From Circinella minor (taxonomy: Eukaryota; Mucoromycota; Mucoromycetes; Mucorales; Lichtheimiaceae): a DNA stretch of 23,696 nt. Below are positions 10,168 to 19,424 of the stretch, in pieces. The stretch spans positions 1 through 23,696 of the forward strand of contig JAEPRB010000420.1 of assembly GCA_016758965.1 (NCBI GenBank), read 5' to 3'. The translations under genes and the position numbers were made by a program. The notes under the pieces are model-generated. The model did not search any database and was not told the origin of the DNA. It saw only the letters and a list, made by a program, of their open reading frames with translations. Numbering within the stretch: the stretch's first letter is position 1; each line of letters opens with the position of its first letter.

Positions 10168-11250
10168 TGACACGTGTGGTGCTTGAATATGATAAAAAGA
10201 AAGTATAAAAATAAAGGTAAAATAAAAATAAAATAAAATAAAATAGAAAGGGTTCAAAGAAGTTACGGGTTAAGTGTAGTGAAAGTAAAGAGGTAGAAAT
10301 AGAAAAGAAGATAATAAAAAAAATATCACAGTGGTTATCCCAAATCAACTGTCAAACAAAAATCAATATGAAGTAAAAATAAATAAAATCAAAAGTAAAC
10401 TCAAAGTCACTATCCGGATCGAAAAGATAAAATTCGTCCTCTTTTATTGTTTAAAGCTACACCTTATATATCTTTCAAAAATTAAATAAAAATAATAATT
10501 CTCTAATGACTATTCTACAGTAAACACAATACAATTGTAATAAAGAAAAATAAGGGTATGGGATAAGAATAAGAGTAATGACAACAAGATAAATAAGATA
10601 AGGTACAAATGAGGATGATAGAAAGAAAATTACATGGAAAATGTGAGAATGACAATATGATAATAATGACATTATCTAAGCGGGTAAAGGTAGATAAACG
10701 TGAATAATGGATATAGAGGGTGTATAAGGATTAAGAGGTTAATGACAACAAGATAGGGAAGAACATAAGATAGAAAAATATTAATAATAATAATGAACGG
10801 AATGAAAAAGATAAATGAATTTGGATGTGGGAAGAATAAAGTGTGAAAGTATAATCATGAATATATCAGATCATGACATTCTAATAAAAATAAAATTAAG
10901 TAAAAAGGCATAGAATAAGATAAGGTTAAAATGGAGTAATTGACAACAAGAAAATATGACAATAGGGTAGATAGGATGATAACAAGAATAATAAATAAAA
11001 AAAAATTATACAGAATAAACGTATGGAAATAAAGAAGTGCAGAAATGGTAAAGATAAAAATAAGAATAATGCAAGAGTGCACGAATAACGAAAAAGGAAT
11101 AATTAAGATAATGGGTACAACGAAAAATGCCGATAAAATAATTGATAAAGTCAAAAGTGAAAAAAGGGGTAGAAAAAGAAATAAATGATAATGGATTAAG
11201 GCGATGGGTTTTGATAGACAGAAAAGGGGGCCCGATAACCATGTCTGGAG
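10168..11250. mobile_element. Purine-rich DNA starting with an LTR-like TGACACGTG end
   Basis: It begins TGACACGTGTGGTG, close to the LTR start TGACACGTGGTGG at 19425 and 20464, and follows the previous LTR-like end after only AAA. For about 1.1 kb the + strand is strongly enriched in A and G and contains three spaced copies of TGACAACAAG (about 10578, 10742 and 10930). No coding frame is credible; the long - strand frames are Phe/Leu/Ser-rich shadows of the purine bias. No matching right end was found, so the boundary is approximate. It may be the untranslated part or LTR of an old retroelement. Confidence 0.35.
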
Positions 11251-11274
11251 CTTTTAAAAAATCTTCAGTTTAAA

Positions 11275-11336
11275 TAAAGAAAAAAAAAGCGCAGAAGAAA
11301 AGGGAAAGAGAGGAAAGGGGGGGGAAAGGAAAAAAT
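11275..11336 (+). repeat. Polypurine tract of about 60 nt with a G8 run
   Basis: The + strand is almost entirely A and G from about 11275 to 11336, including a run of eight G at about 11317-11324. Such a tract can serve as a retroelement polypurine tract or form a triplex; neither is shown here. Confidence 0.6.
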
Positions 11337-11488
11337 TATAACTAGAGAAGATACCATTAAATATCAAAATGTTTATCAAAGAATTATTTATATATTCCCT
11401 GTAATTAAGCAAAAGGTTTATTTGTGTGTGAATTTATTTAATAAAAAAAATAAAATACTAATTGTTGTACAAAATTTGAGTCAATCTT

Positions 11489-11690
11489 TTATGGTTCTTC
11501 TGATGACCTTTGTTGTTGCTCTTTTCTACACAGTTGCCCTCTAGTGCTGGGATAGCCTGTTTCTCTGCATTTTCGGCATCTTGGTAATACACACTTTTGT
11601 TTCACCATGGGAAACCTCTGGGACATTTGGGACATTTGGGACATTTGGGAAATAGATTTCTTTCTCAGCGCAGATATTTCCTTTTATAGA
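11489..11690 (-). pseudogene. Relict of a zinc-knuckle protein
   Basis: On the minus strand one frame, ending at TAA 11491-11489, reads three SQM repeats and then CVLPRCRKCRETGYPSTR followed by GQLC and a polar tail. The spacing C-x2-C-x4-x-G-[H/Y]...C resembles the zinc knuckles of fungal transposon proteins, with Tyr where His is expected. Upstream in the same frame a TAA is met within about 25 codons and no start is evident. A 9 bp tandem repeat (unit GGGACATTT on +, about 11612-11645, 3.5 copies) encodes the SQM repeats. I read it as a small fragment of a decayed mobile-element protein, with low certainty. Confidence 0.35.
11612..11645. repeat. 9 bp minisatellite, GGGACATTT x 3.5
   Basis: Three perfect and one partial direct copies of GGGACATTT lie inside the zinc-knuckle relict. 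The length is a multiple of three, so it stays in frame in every reading frame. Confidence 0.8.
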
Positions 11691-11837
11691 TAGTTTGTGT
11701 ATCAAAGTTTGTGTACCAAGCAGACCCAATGAAAATCAATATTTAAGTATGTGTATTTGATAAATATTTATTAAACTTTATTATAGTTATAATATATATA
11801 GAAAAAAAAAAACAATGATATGCCAAAAAAAAAAAAA

Positions 11838-13536
11838 CTATTTTCTAGTAGAAGTTACTTTCCCCTTCTTTTTGCGACCAGCGCGTTGTTCGGTTGTTGA
11901 TGATGTTGAAGAGGAAAGTGCAGAATTTCTGCGGGTGGTAGGAATGAACACACCGCGATCCGCAAAGGTATTTTGCCGGAATCGCGATGTGCTGTTGTCG
12001 TTGTCGTTGTTGTTGAAGAAGGCGGTATGTAAAGAGGGCATGCGGGGATCAAGCATACCCTCTAAGGGTTGGTGGGATGATGATGATGATGATGGTTGTT
12101 GTCGTGGTGAGGTGTGGTGGGGACGGAGTCTTGGTGTAGGTAGTTGTGGTTGTGGTTGTGAGGGAGTAGCGGATGATGAGGGGGTGGAGGAGACGACAGA
12201 GAATCTAAAAAAAAGACCTTTATCAGCATCTGAATAATGTAAACTTAACTAAATGCATGCTATGCTTATTGGTAACTTACGCTGGCATAGACTGAGCAGC
12301 ACGAGTAGCAGAGCTAAAAATAATAATTAGGATTGATGGAATATAATAGATATAATGCAACATGTTTGTTGTAAATTAAAATTATATGTTACCTTTCACC
12401 GGACGTTTCTTGAGCAACCGAGTCACTATTTTGAAAAACGTACTGTTTAGATACATGTCATTATTATATAATTGAATAAGTTTACTTACGTTGACATCTC
12501 TGATGCCACTGAGCGGAGGCTCAAGGATGGTCTGGATAAAGATACAGCTTGCCCGCTGATGCCACTCATGACTGACGTCATGTCCATGCTCCTAATACAG
12601 TTTTTATGTTAGTATTTGATGTTGATAAATACAAATAGTTATATATAAATACACATACGTCATTCGAGATAAATGTCTTGTACTAGATGTTGCTCTAATA
12701 AAAAGATGGTTTTATAAAAATAGACTTTTAATAATTGGTAATAAAAAATATTCTCGACTTGAATTATAAACATTGTTTGGTAAAAAGAACACTTACTCCT
12801 TGGATTCACGTACAAGAGCCGCCTTTCTCAGAAGAAAGTTGGCTACCCAGTAATCCTCGCATAGGTGCATTGGAAGCTTGAACATCCGGTACGCCTTATA
12901 CTCGAACAAAGCAATCTCTGTCGATTTCACCCTACCATCATAGTTATTCCAACTCTTTTTTAAATGGTTAGGAATTTGATCCCTAGCCCACAAAAGAGCA
13001 TGTCGGTGACGAGCAGCCTTATCCCTCAACATGTTATACATGCCCAAATCGTGTTCTAATGTGGGCCCAATATTACAAGGCTTGTTGATGAAATGCCTTA
13101 TAATATCAGGTCTTTCTTGTGTTGCCGGCTTGGGAATAACATTGTTGAGGATCGGAAAGATCGGAAGAGCTTGGTAGAGAGCTGCTCGTTTGGTCAACCG
13201 CAGTTCCTCCTCTGTCGTAATTTGCACACGGGGAGGAGCATACTCACTAGAGGACGTCCATTGACTCTGGTCAAAAGGAGTTGGAACAATGACCGCTTGA
13301 TCGATCACGATCGGAAGTGGTGGTGGTGAAGGGGAAGCAGGATGGAAATCTTCTGCATCTTCTTCTTGTTGTTGTTGTTGTGCTGCTGCTCGAACCAACT
13401 CTTCGACTCTTGCAAGTCATTGGTCTATTTGAGTAACGACCTTCATATTTTCTTGGAGTCGTTGGTCCATTTAAGTAACAGCATTCGTATTTTCTTGGAG
13501 GTTGTTGCTTAATTGCAAAAATAATTGGAATACCAT
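11838..13536 (-). pseudogene. Six-exon gene of unknown function with two N-terminal stops
   Basis: Exons on the minus strand are 13536-12797, 12694-12659 (36 nt), 12591-12490 (102 nt), 12425-12393 (33 nt), 12313-12281 (33 nt) and 12204-11838. All junctions are phase 2; four of the five donors match GTAAGT/GTATGT and the fifth is GTAACA. The total of 1311 nt is 437 codons. The first 40 residues hold two similar heptad-like blocks (LQENT..., LQENM...), suggesting a coiled coil; TAA at 13473-13471 and TGA at 13419-13417 interrupt them. Next are poly-Gln and Pro-rich segments, then a conserved-looking helical domain around MYNMLRDKAARHRHALLWA and FKLPMHLCEDYWVANFLL. Ser/Thr-rich linkers come from the small exons, followed by a Gln/Pro/Ser-rich tail and a basic end (GRKKKGKV) that could be an NLS. 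I do not recognise the family. An unrecognised upstream start or intron could bypass the stops. Confidence 0.6.
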
Positions 13537-13639
13537 ATTTATATTTACTATGGTTTGTTGTTTATATTGAAAAGGTTAGAGATTGAAAAAAAAACTGATG
13601 GAAGTTAAAAGTAGTATGTTGTAATATCAGAATTAAAAG

Positions 13640-14480
13640 TTATTACCATCCCCATATTTATACTATTCGAACGTTTCATTTCATGCATACCATAATTAGT
13701 ACCGAATATTACCATCTGATTTTATTAATAATAAGTATATTAATAATGCTAGCATTCATTCCATATTCCTACCATTTGACATGTCATTTCATACAAACCA
13801 TAATCAATACCAAATATTACCATCCCACTCTATTAATAAGCGAATTAATAATACCAGTAACCATCCCATATTTCCACCATTCGACATGTCATTTCATACA
13901 AACCATAACCAGTACCGAATATTACCACCCCACTCTATTAAAAAGTAAATCAATAATATCAGTAACAATTTCATGTTCACTCATAATACCGAATATTACC
14001 ATCTGATTCTATTGATAAGTATATTAATAATGTTTATAGCATTCATTCCATATTCCTACCATTCGACATGTCATTTCATACAAACCATAATTAGTACCGA
14101 ATATTACCACCCCACTCTATTAATAAGCGAATTAATAATACCAGTAACCATCCCATATTTCCACCATTCGACATGTCATTTCATACAAACCATAATCAGT
14201 ACCGAATATTACCACCCCACTCTATTAATAAGCGAATTAATAATACCAGTAACAATTTCATGTTCACTCATAATACCGAATATTACCATCTGATCAAATT
14301 AATATAAAGTAAATTAATAATACTAGTAACCATTCCATATTTCCACCGTTCGTCGCGTCATTTTATGCAAACTATGCTGAAGGAATAGCAAATGGATGAA
14401 TTAGATAATTTTCATAATCAGTACCAAATATTACCATGCAACTAATAATACTAGTAATCACTCCATACTTTTCCATAATG
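13640..14480. repeat. Higher-order tandem repeat, 287 bp period
   Basis: The landmark ACCRAATATTACCA occurs at 13701, 13809, 13914, 13988, 14096, 14201, 14275 and, degraded, 14423. The intervals are 108, 105, 74, 108, 105 and 74 bp, so three monomers form a 287 bp unit present twice (13701-13987 and 13988-14274). Degenerate monomers lie on both sides. Each 105-108 bp monomer carries CGACATGTCATTTCATACAA and CGAATTAATAATACCAGTAA blocks. Open frames across it are by-products of the repeat. Confidence 0.9.
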
Positions 14481-14570
14481 ATACACCAAGTATTCTATTT
14501 GTTATTTTTGTTGAAGACTGTAACGCATATTATAATTACCCAAAGTCGGAACATCCTGAGCCTATAAAAG

Positions 14571-14580
14571 AAACCACTTT
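14571..14580 (+). promoter_or_regulatory. TATA box (CCTATAAAAG)
   Basis: CCTATAAAAG lies 52 bp before the ATG at 14632 and is followed by a pyrimidine/A-rich leader, as expected for a core promoter of the small zinc-finger gene. Confidence 0.55.
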
Positions 14581-14631
14581 TTAAGATACTTGGTTTGACA
14601 TTATAACTTCAACTACTTTTTCTAAAAAACC

Positions 14632-14801
14632 ATGCCTAATCCCAAACTTATTACCTGTATGGTGTGCGGTATTGATCAGCTGAAAACGCGATATAATGCA
14701 CACGTCGCAGCATGCAGTATGTAAATATATCTTATTGAAATTCTGTTGTGATTAGTTGTTCTAATATATTTACAATATATATTTAGATCTCCACGATCAG
14801 T
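14632..14801 (+). pseudogene. First exon of a CCHC zinc-finger gene, cut off by a retroelement
   Basis: ATG 14632 opens an 85 nt exon (to 14716) encoding MPNPKLITCMVCGIDQLKTR followed by YNAHVAACS. The arrangement C-x2-C-x11-H-x3-C is a small zinc finger. It is followed by a good donor (GTATGT at 14717) and a 70 nt intron ending TTTAG at 14786. The sequence after the acceptor is antisense integrase of the Gypsy element and would add only five codons before TAA (14799-14801). The original downstream exons are therefore missing. A TATA box lies at 14573. The exon could belong to a transposon-encoded protein or a host gene; the family is not recognised. Confidence 0.5.
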
Positions 14802-16958
14802 AACAATTTCTTTTGGACAAGAAAAACGCATAACAATTTCTTCATACAAGAAGTCAGCAACCGCCTTACGCGATGCAACGGGAACAGCACGAGCGATTGG
14901 ATAATTCGTTGCATAATCCACGGCAACTAAGATCCACCGATTTCCTTTTGTTGACTTAGGAAGTTCACCAATAAAATCAAGGTGCCAACGTTCAAAAGCA
15001 CCAGGAACAGGCAACGGATGCATAACATCGTGATGAGCACGAGAACGACGAGAATTGACTTGGCAAGAGGGACAACGCTGCAACCAGTCCTTAATATCAG
15101 CCTTTATAGATGGCCACCACACGCGGAAACGAAGCAAATCAAAAAGAGTAGCAGAGCCGGAATGACCAAAAGCCTCATGAAACGAGTGTACCTTATCGGC
15201 GCGTTGAACAAAGGGTAAAAATCGTACTTCTTTTATTTCTTCGGTTCCATCTTCCTGTTTCAGTTTAATTAATCGGTACACCTTTTTATCCTTTACCACG
15301 AAATGTTCTTTTTCTTGATCCAAAAAGTTGACAACAGTTTCGGGCAAATCAGATGGACGATCCACATAATAGTTAGGCCAATCATTACGATGCTCAGGTG
15401 GGATCGATCGTGCTGATACCGCATATAGGAATTCAGGCTCCATTATATCGTTACCAGGGTTACCAGAATAGTCATGATGAGACAAAGCATCGGGAACATG
15501 CATGGTTTTACCAGGTTGGTAGGAAATTACCGTCGGATCATATAACTCTAGTTCGTTCATCCATCGGACCAGCCGGGGAGTATACTTGGATTGAGAGCGC
15601 AAGTATTTTAAAGGATGGTGATCTGATCGAACTTCATATTGGGTACCTTCGAGAAAACAACGCCAGGTACGTAGTGCATGTAATATAGCTAAGAGCTCAC
15701 ATTCTTGAGTCGGGTAATTACGTTCGGCTGATGATAATTTACGTGATTCATATGCTAACGGATGCCACTGCTTATCATCTCCTTCTTGCAATAGTACAGC
15801 TCCAACACCAATATCAGATGCATCGACTTCTACGCGGTATGGTTTCTTTGGGTCAGGAGCTTGTAATACTGGAGCTTGAATTAATTTTTCTTTTATTAAA
15901 TCGAAGCTTTTTTGACATGCATCAGTCCATTGGATTTTACGCTTTTTCGGGCTAGTACCACGAGTCAGATCAGTCAAAGGAGCACCCATGCTAGCGAAAT
16001 TAGGAATGAACCATCTAAAATGCTGGGCTAAACCGATGAACTGACGTACTTCTTGAACATTATTGAGTGGTTTCCATTCTTGAATGGCCTTGACCTTATC
16101 GGATGCAGGAAGAATACTGGCTGCGGAGACATGGAAACTCAAAAAGGTAATTTCTTCTTTACCAAATTCGCATTTTTTATAATTTGCATACAGTTCATTA
16201 TTACATAATTTATCTAACACCATTTTTACATGCTCTTTATGTTTATTCCACGAGTCGCTGAAAATTAAAATAGCGTCCAAATATACAATACAACATTGGT
16301 CCAATAAGTCACCTAACACCTTATTCATCAATGCTTGAAAACTTGGGGGAGCATTACATAATCCAAAAGGCAACACCTTCCATGAATATTGACCGTATTG
16401 AGTATTAAATGCTGTTTTTGGAATATCTGATTCACGAATCTTTATTTGATGGTAACCACTTTTAAGATCCAAACTTGTAAAATATTTTGCACCTTGCAAA
16501 TGTTCTAAACACTCGTCGATTCTTGGTAATGGTGCATTAATTCTGATAGTCTTTTTATTTGTTGCTCTATAGTCCACACACATCCGCATTGTACCATCTG
16601 CCTTTTTAACAAATAACATGGGACTACCCCAGGGAGACGCGCTCGGAACCACTAGACCCAATTCAAGTAACTCATTTAACTGACACCGTAATTTGTCAAG
16701 TTCTAATAGTGACATCTTATATGGGGGTCGAGACACCAGCTTTTCATCCCCTGTATCAATAACATGTTCAAAACCATGATCTGGTGGTAAACCCGGCAAC
16801 TCATCTCTAAAAATATCCTGATACTCCTCTACTAGTGGTTGTAGTTATTCCAGTATCTTATTTTCTTCGAGATCCGAGTCCGAGAAATGCAGTAAGTATA
16901 CTTCTTTAACTTCCTTATGCCGAATCGCCCGATTTATTTGCTTGTGTGATAACAAATA
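14787..16958 (-). pseudogene. pol: pol of element 1: RT, RNase H, partial integrase
   Basis: The open part starts at ATG 16799; the same frame continues upstream to the protease, broken by TAA 16847-16845 and TGA 16961-16959. RT blocks include SPWGSPMLFVKKADG, MCVDYRATNK, FTSLDLKSGYHQI, LPFGLCNAP and CIVYLDAILIFSD. The catalytic YxDD motif is YLDA (Ala codon 16275-16273), which removes one of the metal-binding aspartates, so this copy cannot make a working RT. RNase H follows (VEVDASDIGVGAVL, YESRKLSSAERNYPTQECELLA, SDHHPLKYL). Then comes the integrase HHCC region (HEAFGH ... CPSC) and two of the three catalytic acids (WHLDFIG, VTDRG). The similarity ends just after VTDRG, before the third catalytic Glu. 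The residues MPGLPPDHGFEHVIDTGDEK at the start are typical of the protease-RT linker. Confidence 0.92.
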
Positions 16959-17666
16959 TCATAACCCAGATTCACCAAGGTACCTTACTGGTTTTAATAT
17001 TTTTGTTTCGCCGTTTACCGCGATCGTCCAATTATCCGTCGACCAATCGACATCCGGTGTATATTTTTGCAACCAATTGTGACCCAAGACAAAATCAAAT
17101 TTGGTATCCAGGATATACGCCTTAATCGTCATATTACATCCATCCAAATTAAAATCAACATTTACCATTTTATCTATATACAATCTATGCCTACCGGCCG
17201 TTTCGACTTCACGTGCCTCAACTTGTACCATTTCCAAATTCTTTACCATATTAGGGGATATATAACTTGAACTTGCGCCAGAGTCGAGTAGAACCAACAT
17301 ACGTTTTCCTGCACATGAACTGTCATATAATGGAAGAGATTCACTGCCGTCTTTGTAGGCTTGTAACTGCATTATCCGACAATAGTCTTCTTGCAACTTA
17401 TTTACCTCAAGGATATCACCATGATCAGTGTCTTCCTTATGTTGACCACCCTCAGTTGCTTCCACCATCGATTTTTGACACATCGACAATGACTTCTGTA
17501 CACTACTGGGAACTTGAATTTTATGCACAGAAGATGGTGTAGATCGTGTAGTCTGATCACACCTGGTCAACCCCGCTAGTGTACCTTTTTTCCTTGATTC
17601 TGATCCTTTGGTCCACCAGCGACCTTTTTTCTTGTTAAGGGATTCAGAATTTTGGTGCACAAACAA
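16959..17666 (-). pseudogene. pro: Aspartic protease region of element 1
   Basis: The frame reads about 235 residues. A basic, non-conserved linker is followed by the retropepsin core: MLVLLDSGASSSYIS with catalytic DSGA, and later FDFVLGHNWLQKY, the equivalent of the usual ILG-x-[DN]WL strand. It cleaves Gag-Pol in the virus-like particle. It is in the same frame as RT but separated by TGA 16961-16959. Relative to gag the frame is shifted by -1, and its open frame extends back over the gag stop, so gag and pol overlap. This may be a programmed -1 shift or a decay indel; I see no strong slippery heptamer. Confidence 0.85.
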
Positions 17667-17671
17667 CCCCT

Positions 17672-18646
17672 CTACTGATTGTGCACGGGCTGAAAATCCT
17701 GCTTGCCATGACGATTTTCTTGATTACGCTTTTTATAATCACGACGCATATGACCCCGTTCACCACACTTAAAACATTTCACCCAATTACTACCATCGTT
17801 ATACCGACTGTTGTATAAACCACTGCCGCTCGAGCCACCGTATCGACGATCCGCCAGCTTGATTGCATCAAGATCCATTGGAGTGGGACCTTGATTTACA
17901 TAAGAGGATGACGGCTGACCAAAAGATTTATTAAATAGAGAGAAATTTGTGGGACGTCTATTAGCAACCTTCGCACATTGTTCTGCCGTTTCATATGCTT
18001 CGGTATAAGCATATGCTTCTGATAATGAAAAAGGTTTCTGCATCAAAACTTGTAAACGGCACTGATACTTTAGACCTTGTACGAAATTAAATAACGCGTC
18101 CTTGGTGTCCATATCTGGCAACTCCAGCATCAACGAACGAAATTCATGCACATACTGCTCGACGGTACTTGTTTGCTGGAGCTGTTGTAAACGCTGTCTT
18201 GCTAGTTGTTCTGCATTTGCTGGCTTAAATTCATACTTGAACACATGCTTAAATTCGGACCACGTACTTGGAGTTGATGTTGTCATATCATACTCAACAC
18301 CACGCCACCACGTAGCCGCACCATCACATAATAAAGTCACCGCAAATAACACTATCTGGTGATCGTCAATATTCACAAACTCAGCATACTTTTCTAATGA
18401 ATATAACCATGCCTCTACCTGCTGGACCGTGCGCTCGCCATGAAACGTATCCGGTTGACGAGGACGAATGATCTTTGCCAAACTTTGTTGATCATCAGTA
18501 TGTGCTGTAGGTCTTGTTGGTTGTATACGTAAGTTTGCGATTTGTTCTGCCTGTTGTTGTTGTTGCTGCATTATTTGTTGTAACGATTGAAGCATCGTCA
18601 TAATTGTTTGTTGTTCCATATTACCAGCTTGTTGTTGATTATCCAT
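17672..18646 (-). CDS. gag: Gag of element 1 with altered zinc knuckle
   Basis: A 324-residue open frame begins at ATG 18646. A Gln-rich N-terminus is followed by the retrotransposon Gag capsid domain (RQPDTFHGERTVQQVEAWLY, ATWWRGVE, STWSEFKHVF, LRQ-like RQRLQQLQQ, VEQYVHEFRSL). Then come the PMDLDAI motif and a zinc knuckle reading C-F-K-C-G-E-R-G-H-M-R-R-D-Y. The family pattern is C-x2-C-x4-H-x4-C; the last Cys is Tyr here (codon 17737-17735), so the knuckle should not hold zinc normally. Gag forms the particle and packages RNA. It ends at TAG and overlaps the -1 frame of the protease region. Confidence 0.88.
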   Translation of the reverse strand: MDNQQQAGNMEQQTIMTMLQSLQQIMQQQQQQAEQIANLRIQPTRPTAHTDDQQSLAKIIRPRQPDTFHGERTVQQVEAWLYSLEKYAEFVNIDDHQIVLFAVTLLCDGAATWWRGVEYDMTTSTPSTWSEFKHVFKYEFKPANAEQLARQRLQQLQQTSTVEQYVHEFRSLMLELPDMDTKDALFNFVQGLKYQCRLQVLMQKPFSLSEAYAYTEAYETAEQCAKVANRRPTNFSLFNKSFGQPSSSYVNQGPTPMDLDAIKLADRRYGGSSGSGLYNSRYNDGSNWVKCFKCGERGHMRRDYKKRNQENRHGKQDFQPVHNQ

Positions 18647-18676
18647 TTTGAATCAATGAATCGATTTTTCTTCTGT

Positions 18677-18684
18677 CGCTACCA
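18677..18684 (-). promoter_or_regulatory. Primer-binding site, TGGTAGCG
   Basis: On the minus strand the LTR ends ...CTGACA, and after TT comes TGGTAGCGACAG. The first eight bases are complementary to the 3' end of fungal initiator tRNA-Met (CGCTACCA). An 8 nt match is what Ty3 itself uses. Confidence 0.65.
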
Positions 18685-18686
18685 AA

Positions 18687-19420
18687 TGTCAGATCCGTTG
18701 TAAGTTTATATGACTAATCGCCGCACCTTAACGTTAACAATAATAACCAGGATTCTTCGGTAGATGAAACACAATAAACTATGCCACAAGGGAAATGATA
18801 ATAAAGAAGGTGAGGAAGGTAAAATAAGAAACAAGTAGACTAGTTCATAATTAGATAGATAACTCGATAATTAGATAGTTTGTTAATTTGTTAATTGATT
18901 TATTATTTTATTATTATTATTTTGGATGGTATTTATATAAAAACAAAATAAAAATAATATTTCCAAATATGAATATGAACATGATAATATTATTAAAATA
19001 ATAATATTATGCAAATGACATGATCGTTGTCTTGATAAGAATAAGAAATAATAAAAATCAAAAATAAATAAATTAAAAACAGAATATGGATCAATATGAT
19101 CCATACGAGACAACACAAAAGAATTAATTAAAGATCATAAAGATGATCTTTCATAATAACATAAAAGGAAAAGGATATTATAAACGGGAGAGATGACGGA
19201 GGTAATAATAATAAATAATATAAATGGAAATAAGGGAGACAATGTATGAAAGAATATAGGAGGAACAGATGGGTGATGAATAAAAGTAACCAACAGGTAA
19301 GTACGTTAGGTAGAAGTATTTACCCAGCGACGACCCGGATTCCTGGGTTGGAATCGTCGCTTCGACGTCACATTTGGAGCTGATGCGAAACTGGGAACAA
19401 AACCCGCTTCAGACGCGACA
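18687..19420 (-). repeat. 5' LTR of element 1 (about 734 bp)
   Basis: On + it starts TGTCAGATCC (18687), directly beside the primer-binding site, and ends ...GCGACA (19420), giving TGTC/GACA inverted ends. On the minus strand a TATA-like TTATATAAATACC lies at about 18937-18925, with AATAAT/AATAAA-like signals after it, consistent with U3-R-U5 order. The outer boundary is inferred from the terminal dinucleotides and the next LTR starting four bases later, since no second copy is present for comparison. Confidence 0.6.
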
Positions 19421-19424
19421 AAAA

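Larger units (their letters stand above)
14787..19420 (-). mobile_element. Ty3/Gypsy retrotransposon 1, truncated in integrase, 5' LTR present
   Basis: In minus-strand order: 5' LTR 19420-18687, primer-binding site 18684-18677, gag 18646-17672, then protease, RT, RNase H and the start of integrase to 14787. The PR-RT-RH-INT order defines Ty3/Gypsy. The 3' part of integrase and the 3' LTR are missing, and the break coincides with the acceptor site of the zinc-finger exon. The element is inactive: see gag, protease and pol entries for the individual defects. Confidence 0.9.

Noticed and set aside
9924..11242. Several Phe/Leu/Ser/Ile-rich minus-strand frames resembling membrane proteins
   Set aside because: They arise from the purine bias of the + strand, overlap each other in different frames and have no family features.
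11815..12237. Open frame of 140 codons on +
   Set aside because: It is the complement of the Pro/Gln/Ser-rich last exon of the minus-strand six-exon gene, whose splice pattern is consistent.
13683..14293. Two similar open frames of about 106 codons in the tandem repeat
   Set aside because: They are by-products of the 287 bp repeat; composition is that of non-coding AT-rich DNA and no start context or domain is seen.
13640..14480. CRISPR-like array
   Set aside because: Repeat units are 74-108 bp, adjoining and without unique spacers, and the context is eukaryotic.
355..16961. Reassigned stop codons (alternative genetic code)
   Set aside because: All three stop codons occur inside broken genes and also end normal frames; frameshifts and lost catalytic residues show ordinary decay.
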